Origin: Apostichopus japonicus
Lineage: Eukaryota; Echinodermata; Holothuroidea; Aspidochirotida; Stichopodidae
DNA length: 64,000 nucleotides
Assembly (NCBI RefSeq): GCF_037975245.1
Contig: NC_092578.1
Location: 14,984,321 to 15,048,320, forward strand
Reading direction: 5' to 3'
A program made the translations under genes and the position numbers. The notes under the pieces are model-generated. The model searched no databases and was not told the DNA's origin. It saw only the letters and a program-made list of their open reading frames with translations. Of this stretch, positions 11,838 to 26,715 are shown one piece after another. Positions within the stretch are counted from its first letter, which is position 1; each line of letters starts with the position of its first letter.

Positions 11838-14800
11838 ATTTACGCATTCAGAAAGAAAGCATCACATTAATATTGTCAACATATAACTTAGACCTGCAAA
11901 TTCGGATAATAACGCGTGTGCATGCCTGGTATGACGAATTAACGCTTTATATAGTTCTACACTATTACAGAACTGAAGTACCGTACATCACGGTTATCAA
12001 GCAATGCACTCTGGGAAATTTCGCGCCTGGAATGTGGCTTCACAAGACATTGGATATACGCTAAAACATTTGTTTTGAAACGTTTATGCATATCTCCTAA
12101 TGCCTTGAGTGCCTGATAAATCCGACTTAATCCTCCCAAATGCAAGGATGTAGGTCAGTTGTCAACATCGCATGCCAAAAGATAGTTCTGTGCGTGTGTG
12201 TGTATGTGTGTATATGTGTTTTGTTTTTTTTTGCTGAAGTAATGCATTTGAAGTGATGCATTAAGGTATGCCCTAACTGTATACAATTTTATCTCAAATC
12301 AAATCCCGCTCATATATGAACTCCATACCACGGAGTTAAGTAAATCATTGTCGCGATAAATTTGGCCATGTAGTGACGTCACAAATTCATGTCAAAATAA
12401 TGCGGTGATGTGGTAATAAGGTTACGCAAATATTTGACGATGTCGGAACATTCAAGACAGTGTTATGGATGAGCTAGAATATGTTGGCATTATGACGTCG
12501 TAAACGGCATAGAACCTTTATTACAATTCTCTTCACAATTCTGTTCAATGCAATCGGAAAATAACTTTAATTTCAAGGCAAAAGAATATATATATAAAAA
12601 AAAGAACGAGAAATCATGAGGACTGCGCATACAGCTACAACAGCACATTAATATATAAATATATATATGAATATGAATATAATATGTTTATATGCTATAG
12701 GGCTATATGGGCAATTAAGAAGCAAATCATGTGTTAGTGAATGTATTACGCGTATGCACCTTTGTTGTGCGTTAGCGCTTTTGAGGTATTCTGTCCTTTG
12801 AAGGCAGTAGCATATCGTACATGCAGGAGTGATATGTCGCGCAGTCAACCCCCTCCCTCCCCCCTCCGCATCCCATCACCAACCCGTCCTGTACATTTAT
12901 CAGATAATTTAAAACAGAGAGACAAAGGTTGTACTCCAACCCTTCCCCTAGACCACCTCCGCACGCATCATATATACTCACGCATACCCGATATTCAGAC
13001 TGTAATGCAGTATAGTGCGTCATTGTTAAGACCTGTGTCATATATCTTCCTTATTGACGCATGGGCGCCGATAGTACTTAAGAAACGTCAATATTGTCAC
13101 AGAAATAACTGATGTCTCATTCATCATTTCTGAGATGTAACCTACATTTGGTCTCAATAATGTTGTTCAGATAAGCTACAACTCTATGGTTGACGGCGTA
13201 TTGTCAGATCGCTGTATGTTATATGCAAAGCGTATATAATGTTCTATAGTTTATTTTATATGTGATTATCGTTATATTTATGCTTTTAATCAATTTCAAA
13301 ACAAACCGTTTTCTTTGCTACACGTGTTTCATGTTAAAACTGTAATATTTTGCCAGATTTAGTGACATTACACTGTACATGTATGTCAAAGCAAACAGAC
13401 ATACCGACAGATAGACACCAATACAGGCGTATACGTACACACACACACACGTACATATATATATATATACATAGTGAGTGATTGGAAATGAAACATGCAT
13501 TAATGTATTAATAATAAATAAATAAATATGAATGACATTTATCAGATCACGAATTAATAATTTTATGGCAGCTGCGTCTCGTGCTATAAGTGAGATCGTG
13601 ACGATAACGGAATAACTCAAATTAACAGAGGTAAAATGTGATAAACACAGTATATCTAATTAGAAATATGATCAGTCCCAAAATTGGAGCTTGTTCAAAT
13701 TGAAAGTTGCCATATATGGTCAAATATTCTTTCTTGGAGGATCTGAGAATCCAAATGTTTTGCCAAACATTGAAGAGTCGCTAAGCGAAGGATGGACAAA
13801 AAAACAACAGATCTCGTAATAGGATAAATTCTGCTTCAGTGACAAGCTTTACTTCCCTCGGACCATCGCCACCCCCCTCCCTCCCCACCACAGACACCTA
13901 GCCACCCACCCTCCCGCCTGATCCAAACAATCCACTTTTCCAATCCACCACATCCTCTTCATGTGTGTTGCATATTGCAATATAATAATCAACACCCTCT
14001 CAACACCCCACTCTGCGTTACCTTTTGACTAACCCTGGGGTAGCGTATACCATACTTGACCGAAAGAAGAAAGATAGGTATAGGCCTATCCCTGAAAACA
14101 TCCTCTTTGTTTAACCTTTTTTTTTATTATTCACATACATGTAATTGTAAATACAAAGTTTCCAAATGACTTTCATGATAAGCAAAAATCAAAGACAATG
14201 TTTTACTTTCACTTGAAAATGAAATAATGTCTATCAAATATACTTCACTGCAGATAGATAGATAGACATTATGAAGAAATGGAAGCGTAGAAAGGAAATT
14301 ACTTTATAGTCTAACAAAATCCCGTCAAGCAGGATGAAATTAGGCATGAAAAATCATACATTGCTGGGACGTAGATTTCTTATACTTAGTTGAAATGCGA
14401 GGGAAGGGGGGGGGGGTATGGAATTTGATGTGAATACTTTAAGGCTTGGTCGGAGTGACTCAAATTAACAAACCAACTTATCAAGAATCTCTCTGACAGC
14501 TAAATGTCTTTGGAATAGATGAATCCGTTTTGCTCGCGTGCAAAGACAAATAATTAAACTATCTTTTTTATTACTAAATTTGCTCACAAAATCACGCATT
14601 TGTCATACCGACTGACAAAAAAAAACTTCTTTACCGATATTTTTGAATGTCGTATTTGAGTGTGAACTCTACGGTGAAATATTATGACATCATTTTAACT
14701 AAAAATATCGAAGCATTTCAATACTTGTAAGTTTACCACTGACATCGGCGCAAACGGAACTGTTTTACTTTCTGTGTACCGTACATCTGTCTGTACTACG

Positions 14801-15498
14801 TTAACAAGATAAAATGTAAGGCAGTGGGTGGGGAGGCGGAGGGGGGGGGAGGAGTGGAAACTGACGTGACAGGAAGAGAGTTTTATTATTTGTGTATAAA
14901 TTTAATACCGTAAGTCAGTTGCTTTCAGGCTAAAAATACACGAATCTAAAATAAAATTCAGGAAACGAAAGTCAAAAGTGGGTTTAGATGGCTTTATGGG
15001 AGACGCTTTCACAGAGAAAAAGCAAAGGATTTTCAGTGCTTAACCATATATTAAGGAATGAATGCCAAAGGGGTAAATACCGGCTGTCTTCTCGCGTGCT
15101 CAAAAGAACAAACCAGTGCAAGTAGCATTTACATCAATGCGATATATACGTTTGTCAACGCGTTGTGTAACCTTTGATAGCGCGTCGTGAAACCCCACAA
15201 CGTGCTACTTAATGAGAGTTACCAAGTTACATTATCTTTTGGCTAAATTACAATCAGCAAAAATTTGAGTTTGTTTTATAGCTTATATTAACACAACTAC
15301 TGGGTACAATAGCAACTTCAAACATTTGTGTTACACTCCCATGCAGGCTTTGCAGAACGCGGTCTGGTGGATTAATGCGTTGACCAAATTATGACACGAT
15401 TGTGGACGTTGTTCTAGTCGATTGTTTCTAGCACACGTAGATATCCCCCCCACCCACCCCCACCCCCAAGAATAACAATCACCTATGGTAGAGTCAGG
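11838..15498. other. Gene-free stretch with pyrimidine and G tracts
   Basis: No accepted gene; the longest open frame (12741-13112, plus) is proline-rich only where it crosses a CCCTCC tract (about 12848-12870). Other features are a second C-rich tract (about 13868-13920), (AC)n at about 13437-13450, an 11-base G run at 14406-14416, one CRE-like TGACGTCA at 12374-12381 and one TAGGCCTA at 14081-14088. Confidence 0.6.
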
Positions 15499-16249
15499 CA
15501 AGGGCGGCGGAACCGGGGGGGGGGCACAGGGGGCACGTGCCCCCCCCACTTTTCCTCAGATTAAAAATGTGCCCTTTTTCTACATAAAATTTCTAAATAA
15601 AAAAGCGAAACCCAAAGCGAAACCCACGTCGAATGAAATATTTCGGGAAGTTTTGTTTACTACCACAATCGTAGGAGCCCAATTTGATTTGGGGGGCTGT
15701 AACGACTTGCCCGAAAAATATTACCAAAATTTTTCGCGCGTTCAATATCTTAATGTGCATATCATATAGGCATGCGTTGGTTATTACATCGCATGCCAAT
15801 AACATACAATCATTTGCCATGTTATAACCATTGTAAATTGGTTAGAATTATTCAAAAAGTCGTTACAATAATAATGATCATAATAATATCAGTTTAACCA
15901 TTGAAAAACACATAGAAAATTACTTTTCTTTCAGTATTTTGACATATTTCATTTGCTTTCATGCATGTATCGATCGCGTGTGCAGGGACTTGGACTTTAT
16001 AATGATTTCACCTCATTTTGTCTTTTTCCTTGTTTCCCAATTTGCACATTAGATACTGCAGTGCTAGTATGCATTGTTTCCTTGAAGGGGGGGGGGCGTT
16101 GATGGAGTGATGTGTATACGCAAATAAGATAATACAATAAGAGTTATAAAGGGTACTTAATATCAGGCTGCATCAGTCCAATCGAATTTCTGCAAAGTGC
16201 CCTTCGACGTTGGTGCCCCCTCAGATTCAAAGTGCTTCCGCCGCCCTTG
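15499..16249. mobile_element. 0.75 kb element with 14 bp terminal inverted repeats
   Basis: CAAGGGCGGCGGAA at 15499-15512 is exactly complemented by TTCCGCCGCCCTTG at 16236-16249. Inside the left end lie a 10-base G run and the 16 bp perfect palindrome GGGGGCACGTGCCCCC (15529-15544). The right end has a GTGCCCCC block as well. The interior (about 15673-15945) has a second, shorter homologue at 56045-56330. There is no transposase frame; the 15485-15769 open frame has no domain. This style of CCGCCGCC/G-run repeat is common in echinoderm-type genomes (from memory), probably as a non-autonomous element. Confidence 0.65.
15673..15945 (+). repeat. Dispersed repeat, copy A (partner at 56045)
   Basis: Begins GTAGGAGCCCAATTTGATTT and a G run, and runs through CATATAGGCATGC, TTATTACATCGCATG, CAATAACATACAATC, GTTACAATAATAATGAT and ACCATTGAAAAACACAT. 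The same blocks occur in the same order at 56045-56330. It lies inside the TIR element at 15499-16249. Confidence 0.85.
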
Positions 16250-16975
16250 GAGCCAGGGCACGAAAACAAAACAACTTGATACACTCTCAACTCCAGTCCT
16301 TTTCACATCGAGACTGTAACCGCATGATCACACGTAAGAGACCCAAGTCACCCAAGATAGATCCCTGGGCACGAAAACCGAACCACTTAACTCAAGTTCC
16401 CTAACTTTATCCCCCACGAACCCCATGTGGATGTCAGAGTTGTCCACGAACCCTCAGCTTTTCGAGACACGATCTGAGTCATTATTTTACTATAATACGC
16501 ATAACAATGCTTCGTAACAGATCAAGTTCATAATATTGTAATAAAAAAACAAGAGATGAACAAATATTTATTTGGAAACTTCAAGATCAGATCAGCTCTT
16601 TATCTTCACGACGTACTGTCATGCGAACACCAGCTTCACCAAAGTCATGCGGCCTGTGTCTGTTTTATAATTCAGTTATTTATCACACGCCTGGTACGGT
16701 ACTACTATGGCAACATATGCGTATGGAACGCGAAAAGAGTTTGTCGATAGGTACGACTTTTGTACATTACTAAATTATATGATATATCAGATTTTAGTTC
16801 AACAAAAAGTTATCTAGTTTTGACTTTCAGGAACGTCTCACGAACCCCATGGTATGGACTCACACACCCCCTGGGGGTTATGCACCCCATGCAGTTAGGG
16901 AACCCCTGACTTAACTGATCCACTCTCAAGCCCATGCAGTCCCCTTACATCGAGACACTGTGTAATCACAACGAT
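16250..16975. repeat. Old repeat region with recurring short blocks
   Basis: CACTCTCAA, then a GTCC, then ACATCGAGAC occurs at 16282-16314 and 16921-16956, and again far away at 33313-33344. CACGAACCCCATG recurs near 16416 and 16841, and GGGCACGAAAAC occurs twice before 16380. This is probably a decayed transposon or a pair of nested copies. The 16556-16750 open frame shows nothing recognisable. Confidence 0.5.
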
Positions 16976-19900
16976 GTTCCTCAAATATGCATCACGAGAC
17001 CCTTGGAAAAGGAACAGATATTTACACATGATCTTAGCTATAATAGGCCGCAGTAGATCTACGTTCCGGTATACCACTGGCTTGCCATATTCACGTGGAC
17101 AATGTGTACCACTCTAACGTGCATGATTAAGGCAGCCTGAGCTTTCCGAGGCATATAGTTAACCATGCAATTCATCAAACGTATACCGCGGTTATTGCTT
17201 AAACTATAATATTGCCATTAACAGAAAGAAGACACACCCTTTCAATAATTTCTCCAAATGAATGTCAACTGTAGCCATTAATTACTAATTAATTCGATGC
17301 GATTTTTTAACATTCCATCTCCCACACATATTTGATATTAGTATTCCTATAGTCACATGTATGATTTAAAAGTTTCAAACATTTTCGACCAATACCTCAT
17401 TTTTGGACATGAAACGTTACTACTTGCCAATCTACTGCGCCACATATTCTTCATTTAAATTTATGTTTGAGGAAATTCCCCTTCTCGCTTCCCATCTCCA
17501 AAGCTATTCTCATATAAGTGATGCAGATATACACACCGCAATGGCACAAAATATCTGTTGTGTTCTTCTATTAAGCCACATCCTATATTCTACAGTATAG
17601 ATCACAACGTTCCTTACTCGCGCTTAACTTGTCTAAATTTATTCAAGTTTGAAATAAGATTACGTATAGGTAAGCTATTCAGTCCCATATACATCGGTTT
17701 GTCTCAAATGTCTCTATTCACGTGTCACTATATATCCCTTTTGTACTATAGACAGCCATGGGAATTAGAGAATAATTATGTATGTTGTAATCACAAAACA
17801 TTCTCATTTTGTACCGTACGTCGTAATATTCTCGGTAAGTTTCGGTGAGGGGCACAATCACAGGGTAATCAATAGGCTACAGTGTGTTATGCTAAAGGCA
17901 ATATTAGTCGGCAGATTTCTTTCTCAACTAACACGTGAACAAAATAACGCAATTTGAAGGTCACAACACAGTCCCTTTTCCACTCTTTCTTTATTTCTTT
18001 ATTTCTGATTTGTTATTACTGTCACAGCACATACGAGATGCTTTGAAAGAAGTTTGGTCTCCATGTGAATTCGAGTGGAACTAAAAAATAATTAAAAAAA
18101 AAAAAATGACTGATTTAAATTAAATTACACATTTTAACAATTTGGAATATTTTATAGATTCACACTTTGCTTTTACAGATTTAGTGCATTTAAATAGTTT
18201 GTGGTGCAGCATTTTGATTATGGTTTTGATTATAAAGTAAATTATTTTTTTTTGTCAGTGGAATAATGGAGTCACTTGCATCTAGAAAAAAAAAATGGAA
18301 AATATATAATTGAATTTGTTTGACATTAACTATGAAATGGTCAAAACAGATTTCATGTAATATAATTAAATCGTAGAATGATTCAAGGAGACTGAACTCT
18401 GTAATGACACATATTTATTGGTGCAATATTTTAATAATAATATGAACGGTGTTATACAAAGAGATAGTTCTTGCTAGAAAATATATTTCATGTATTAAGG
18501 TATATATGTTTGGTTTTTAACTTCCAATAAGTTTAAGAAACCGAAATTTCAGATTACAAGTAAGCAAACTAAACCACACTATTAGACATTTCCAATCAAA
18601 AGGTACAGGGACTAGCCAAGAGTCTTCCAGACTCTTCTTTTCATATTATTATTAATCATATGCAAAAAACAAATCATACGTGTTCAAGCTGTTTGCTTAT
18701 TTGACACAAAACTTAATCAATCAAATTGATTAACTGCGTTATTTAATCTTTTAATGTAAAATGAATGATGACAAAAAAATTACCAAATTCAACGTAAAGC
18801 TGTTTAAATATAAGCCAAACCAGGAGGTTTATTTTAATCAATGTTTTAATTTATTATCTTGATATTATTATGTGTCACAAATTACGCGTAGCTTAATGTT
18901 TAGAAATGAATATTGATTGTACCAGTTGTGCGAAATATATGTTCCTACATAGTTTTCCACATAACCTGAAAATATAAAATCCCTTTTCCAATTCATTTAC
19001 ATTTCGTTTTCTTCAATACTGAGGAATCTTTCGGTTATAGTCTCACTTATAAATATATTCATTTCATTTTTTTTTCATTTTTTTTATAATTTTAAAATGA
19101 AATTTAAACTTTCGTTTTCAAATTTATGTATGAAAATTTGTGTAGATTGTACTGAATGAAAATGGGGTGTAATCGATAGTACATATAGAAAAAAATACTC
19201 GTTGCGCGTTTCGACATTTTTGGAAGTACATAGCCATGAGAACGTCTCATTTCTGTACGTCTGCCTCATCACAATATTAAGGCTGAACTTTGGAAGTTGA
19301 TGTGGAAAGCATCAAAAGTTGTCGCCATGATACAGACGGTTTCATCCAAGCAATGTTTGGATTTCATTTTTGAATAAAAACAATCCTCGGAAATCACATC
19401 AAAGTATTTGAATTCACCCATTATTGTCATATTTGTTGGAATCATATATAAATATTATGCTTTCAACATGACGTAAATTCATATGAGCAGAACTTAACGT
19501 GACACAACTAATGGTGCAGGGATAAACATTTCTTGAGAAATATGAACAAATAAATCTTAAAAGAATGTCTTTGCAGATGGATTTCGTCGAGGAATGCCCA
19601 AAAAATATCCCGTATTAACTTGTATCAATAGCTAAAAAATGCCCGAAAGCGACATTTTTGAAATGTTCTACTTTTAACGTCGTTTTTATTTATTTTCTTG
19701 AGAAAGTAACAATCAATTGTAAAACTTTGAGGAAAGACGACTAACGGAAAAAAAGAGAAAAAAAAAACAAGCTCAGTAAATGAACACAAATGAAAAAAAA
19801 TGAAAAGAAAAAAATAGTAATTTAGTATAACCTTAAAGAAACAAACTTTAAGGATTGTGCAAGCATTAATTTCTTTTTGAGAAAAGAAACTGCCCAAAAC

Positions 19901-21277
19901 ATTTCTCAGTGTAAATATTGATCAAGCTTGTACTACAGACAATTAAGGAGAAACAATACATTTATCATGCATTTTGACAGAAACAAACGTTTCTGGATAA
20001 CAATTACTAACTGACTGATGACATATTTTTGAACGATGAATATGTTTTTGTTCAGTATCTACGTTGACATTTCTATTATAAACTATACCACTAATTATGA
20101 TTTATTGTTTTCAAAACAATTTTGTACCTATACCAAAGCAATATATACACTCATTATAAACAACTTTGTATCATACTGTAGTTATTTTCAGTTACAAGTT
20201 TCCGATTCGACATTGAACTTTATCAAAAATTGTAGAGGTCGGGATGAGGAGGGGGTAATGAGGGGGGGGGGGGGTGGACGGGATGAGGTAGAGTAGTCTC
20301 CCAGGCATGTCACTATCTCAAAATCATGAAATTTTCAGGTTCTATAAATTGCTGCCCTCTCTTTGTCTTAAGTATTATTAATATTTTTTATTTTTTATCT
20401 ACCAAAAAAAATACTAACAAATAGAAGAGAAACAAAGACAAAGCAACTAAACTTTTCATTGTTAAATATAACAAAATATGATGATTGAACTTGTTCGTTA
20501 ATTAGGTTATACATCATGGAGAATAGTTATAGCCAGCTTATTAGGCCGATCTCCGCTACCTCCCCCCGTCCGAACTCCTTCATTCCATCCACAATGTCAG
20601 CAATGTATTTCAAGCTAAACAATGAAAACTGGCCGAACATAGATACATATTTCAAAACCGTTTCATGCATTCATTTCTCTTTTACCAGATTGTATAATGT
20701 TTGCATTAACTCTGTTGTATACGTTCCATTGAGTTCAGAATCGAGCTGGACATTTTCCTTTCATGAACCTTAAACTTACGTCGACTCGATTGTTAAAGTA
20801 TCAGTGGTTTGTTCCGTTTAATCTTGACCCATACGTGACTCACATTTGGCCTTCACATGACCTAAATTTTCAGTTTTAATTATTTGAGGATAGGTACAAG
20901 TGTATCATGGATATGTGAACAAAAACAAGCGACTTCTACTAACTATGATTTATGATTATATGTTTTGGCTTGTATTTCTCACATATTGAAGAGCAATCAA
21001 ATGAATGCACGTTTTTTTTTGGCCTCACGAGTCGGACAATCTTATTATTTATTTATTCAAATTATTTCTTGAATCGCAATCGCTAAGCTCCTATCTGTCA
21101 GCAGGACAGTACTGTAGAATCACTCATACAGTCGCAACAAAATATAAAGTCACCGGGGTGTATCACTGAGTATCGGAAATTACATTCCTGATTGGCATCA
21201 GTTTCTATTGTACCTCCGGCTTGATTATGTACAAGACACTGGTCAATCGCAGGTTAGAATAGCTGGGCATCAGAAAC

Positions 21278-21278
<1 letters not shown>
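16976..21278. other. Long gene-free AT-rich stretch
   Basis: The quietest part of the window. A donor-like GTAAGT at 17835 follows an acceptor-like TTTTGTACTATAG ending at 17751, but the 83 bp between them gives no convincing peptide. A 13-base G run lies at 20262-20274. A/T homopolymers are frequent at 18090-19090 and 19745-19815. Confidence 0.6.
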
Positions 21279-21340
<62 letters not shown>

Positions 21341-21345
21341 TTATT
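21279..21345. repeat. (TG)n/(TA)n array
   Basis: TGTGTG passes into about 55 bp of TA with one TATGTATA interruption. Confidence 0.95.
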
Positions 21346-21863
21346 TATGTCTGTATATGTGTGTGTGTTTGTAAATATGGGTGAAAACATATGCGTACTG
21401 TGTACAAAAATCCATAATACCCATAGTACATATACTCCTAAAACGTGAACACTTCTATCATAAATAATATATCACATGCACTATGTCAACGAACTGCCAC
21501 CCCCTTTTTTTTCCTTCTTTCAATTCTACCCTTGAATTTCCTTTGTAACGAAATATACATACTTGGCATTAGAAGGCATTTGCTTATTAAAATAAAGAAA
21601 TTTATATCAGACCATTTCATTAATTAAAATTATTGCTACAGATGATTTTGATGTGGTTCTGTTTTTGCTCATTATGTATGGCTTAAGATATCTCCTTCAC
21701 GGAATTACTACTGGTGTACTCTATACCCTTTTATCTCAATGAAATTCAGGCTTTTGTGGTGTCTTCTAAAGAGAGTCTCTTCCTTTCACAAAAACATGAC
21801 ATTCAGTCCATTTTTGTACCGTCGATATCTTCACAAAAGTCAGATCTTACAAAGCTTTTTTTT

Positions 21864-21997
21864 TGCTTTTGAAAATGGTCAAAAGACGTTATATATATAA
21901 TAAAGACTGATCTAGCGGTATGAATAGATCGGAGCGATACTCCCATTGAAAGATTGCTCGAAAAGCAAAATGCAAAACAAGTATAGTTTTATGAATA

Positions 21998-22000
<3 letters not shown>
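21864..22000 (+). repeat. Segment A of a recent duplication (137 bp)
   Basis: Repeated base for base at 22905-23041 as far as I can compare. Both copies end at AGTTTTATGAATAGTA and run straight into a TA array. Together with the 372 bp units between them this marks a compound duplication. Confidence 0.95.

Positions 22001-22059
<59 letters not shown>
21999..22059. repeat. (TA)n array following segment A
   Basis: Pure TA, about 60 bp. The array after the second segment A (23040-23207) is almost three times longer, so array length has changed since the duplication. Confidence 0.95.
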
Positions 22060-22063
<4 letters not shown>

Positions 22064-22431
22064 ATCGTAATGAGTTGAAAATCAAGAACAGTGAAAAAAC
22101 TTTCAGCCTCCACCGGGATTCGAACCACGGGCCTCCCGCTCTGTACGCGGACACCCTAACCACTAGGCTATGGACGCTGATTGTATGTCCAGAGGTTCGA
22201 AACCGGTAAGGAAGATCGTAATTCCACTGTAGGCGTTTGTCACCTATATCGAACAATACTAGTTCTGTTTTTGGTGACATATTTTGCCCTACTCTAGAGA
22301 TCAAACATGATGCTATCCAACTCGAAAATCATTTGTGATTCCTAAAGCCGGATCTCGAAGGAGATACTTTGAACATACTTTATGTTAATGCAATGGAGGT
22401 AAACGACAAAGGCAAATGAATATATATAAAT
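22060..22431 (-). repeat. 372 bp tRNA-like element, tandem unit 1
   Basis: Starts GAAAATCGTAATGAGTTG and repeats exactly 372 bp later. Read on the minus strand it contains about 255 bp of unique 5' sequence, a tRNA-like body (22177 down to 22105), a T6 run and a short tail. A diverged solo copy lies on the plus strand at 8566-8925. The long minus-strand open frame here (21912-22304) owes its 'GGPWFESRW' stretch to the tRNA-like body and is not a protein gene. Confidence 0.95.
22105..22177 (-). pseudogene. tRNA-like gene, near-perfect cloverleaf, unit 1
   Basis: Read on the minus strand, 73 bases fit canonical tRNA geometry. Acceptor GCGTCCA pairs with TGGAGGC (6 of 7 pairs). D-stem GCCT/GGGT has two wobbles. 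Anticodon stem TCCGC/GCGGG is fully paired, with the 7-base loop GTACAGA (U33 present, anticodon position ACA). The variable loop is AGGCC, and T-arm CGTGG/CCCGG has 3 of 5 pairs around TTCGAAT. The A-box TAGCCTAGTGG (22160-22170) and B-box GGTTCGAATCC (22116-22126) match Pol III promoters. A trailer of five bases leads to a T6 terminator (22094-22099). The D-arm and anticodon stem resemble tRNA-Glu/Asp. Unpaired positions 3-70, 50-64 and 51-63 and the odd anticodon argue for a tRNA-derived repeat rather than a working tRNA. Confidence 0.7.
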
Positions 22432-22803
22432 GAAAATCGTAATGAGTTGAAAATCAAGAACAGTGAAAAAACTTTCAGCCTCCACCGGGATTCGAACCAC
22501 GGGCCTCCCGCTCTGTACGCGGACACCCTAACCACTAGGCTATGGACGCTGATTGTATGTCCAGAGGTTCGAAACCGGTAAGGAAGATCGTAATTCCACT
22601 GTAGGCGTTTGTCACCTATATCGAACAATACTAGTTCTGTTTTTGGTGACATATTTTGCCCTACTCTAGAGATCAAACATGATGCTATCCAACTCGAAAA
22701 TCATTTGTGATTCCTAAAGCCGGATCTCGAAGGAGATACTTTGAACATACTTTATGTTAATGCAATGGAGGTAAACGACAAAGGCAAATGAATATATATT
22801 AAT
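22432..22803 (-). repeat. 372 bp tRNA-like element, tandem unit 2
   Basis: Second complete unit. I see no difference from unit 1 except one base in the TA-like junction (TATATATAAAT against TATATATTAAT). Such identity in noncoding DNA means a very recent duplication or an assembly duplication. Confidence 0.95.
22477..22549 (-). pseudogene. tRNA-like gene, unit 2
   Basis: Exact repeat of the 22105-22177 cloverleaf, including both internal promoter boxes and the downstream T6 run (22466-22471). The same reservations apply. Confidence 0.7.
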
Positions 22804-22903
22804 GAAAATCGTAATGAGTTGAAAATCAAGAACAGTGAAAAAACTTTCAGCCTCCACCGGGATTCGAACCACGGGCCTCCCGCTCTGTACGCGGACACCC
22901 TAA
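22804..22903 (-). repeat. 372 bp element, truncated third unit
   Basis: The first 100 bases of the unit (plus-strand order) are kept. The copy stops at GGACACCCTAA, so the B-box and anticodon arm remain but the D-arm with its A-box is lost. The break joins directly to the second segment A at 22905. Confidence 0.95.
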
Positions 22904-22904
22904 A

Positions 22905-25709
<2,805 letters not shown>

Positions 25710-25788
<79 letters not shown>
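25710..25788. repeat. (TA)n array
   Basis: About 79 bp of uninterrupted TA. Confidence 0.95.
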
Positions 25789-25789
<1 letters not shown>

Positions 25790-26715
25790 TTCGCTTGAGG
25801 AATAATTTAAGTGTCATATATATATACTCTCTCTGTTTATACCGTACGTAGTTATCACTATTATATTCTCAAGAGATTCATGAAATCTTAGTTGGGCGGG
25901 TGATCTGCGTGCGAAGGTACAGGTTTATTTCGATAGACTTACGTCACAACAGAGTATAGATGTCGCAGTAGCATACTTTTGTTAAAATTGAAAAGTTAAA
26001 CTGGGTATTTTTTTTTTTTTTTTTGTCGAGTCGATCCTATGCAGACATGAAGCAGTATATTTTTTTATTTTAGTATGCCACTTTATAGTCTCACAATTCA
26101 ACAGAATGTATTAGTACCGGAAAAGGCCAGTGTCGTGTAACCCCTATGCTGCAAGATTTTAATGCACATCTACAAAATCACACTACATTTATCTCTCTCT
26201 CTCACACACACACGCATTTCAATGCACTATAACCAACACTACATTATACATTTCATTCTAAAATTTACAGACCTCTAAACATTAAAAAAATAACGTCAGA
26301 TTTGGATTCTTATGGCAATATAAGACTAAACTCAGCTAACAAAGCTACCTTTCGCGATGGGTTGTAAATGATCGATAATTCTGTACAAACCGTCCATTTT
26401 CCTTTACATTTTTGGGGGATGAAATCCCACAATATATCTATTCTGTTACAACCTACACCCTTACAGACATTACGCTGGGAGTAAACTAGTGACTTATTAA
26501 TCATCATTTTATCCAATATACACAAAACAATGCACCCGACAAACATAATGTAACTTTGCAGTTTTCATTAACAACGAATCATTGCAGTTTTTTTTCTGAA
26601 GTCAACGTTTCTGGATTCCCGTGAATTGAAGTAAGAGGGATGATGTCATCATGTGCCTTTTCTTTCCATTAACGATTGAGTGTGATATTACGAGATTTGG
26701 GCAGGTTCTAATCAG
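25789..26715. other. Gene-free stretch
   Basis: Contains an 18-base T run near 26007-26024 and a (TC)n(AC)n tract near 26190-26214. No coding frame accepted. Confidence 0.6.

Noticed and set aside
12741-13112. 123-codon plus-strand frame with proline-rich part
   Set aside because: The prolines come from a C-rich tract; nothing else supports coding.
17752-17834. Interval between acceptor-like and GTAAGT donor-like sites
   Set aside because: Weak acceptor and no persuasive peptide in any phase.
21912-22676. Two nearly identical minus-strand frames (130 and 98 codons)
   Set aside because: They are translations of the duplicated tRNA-like repeat and its flank, not a protein gene.
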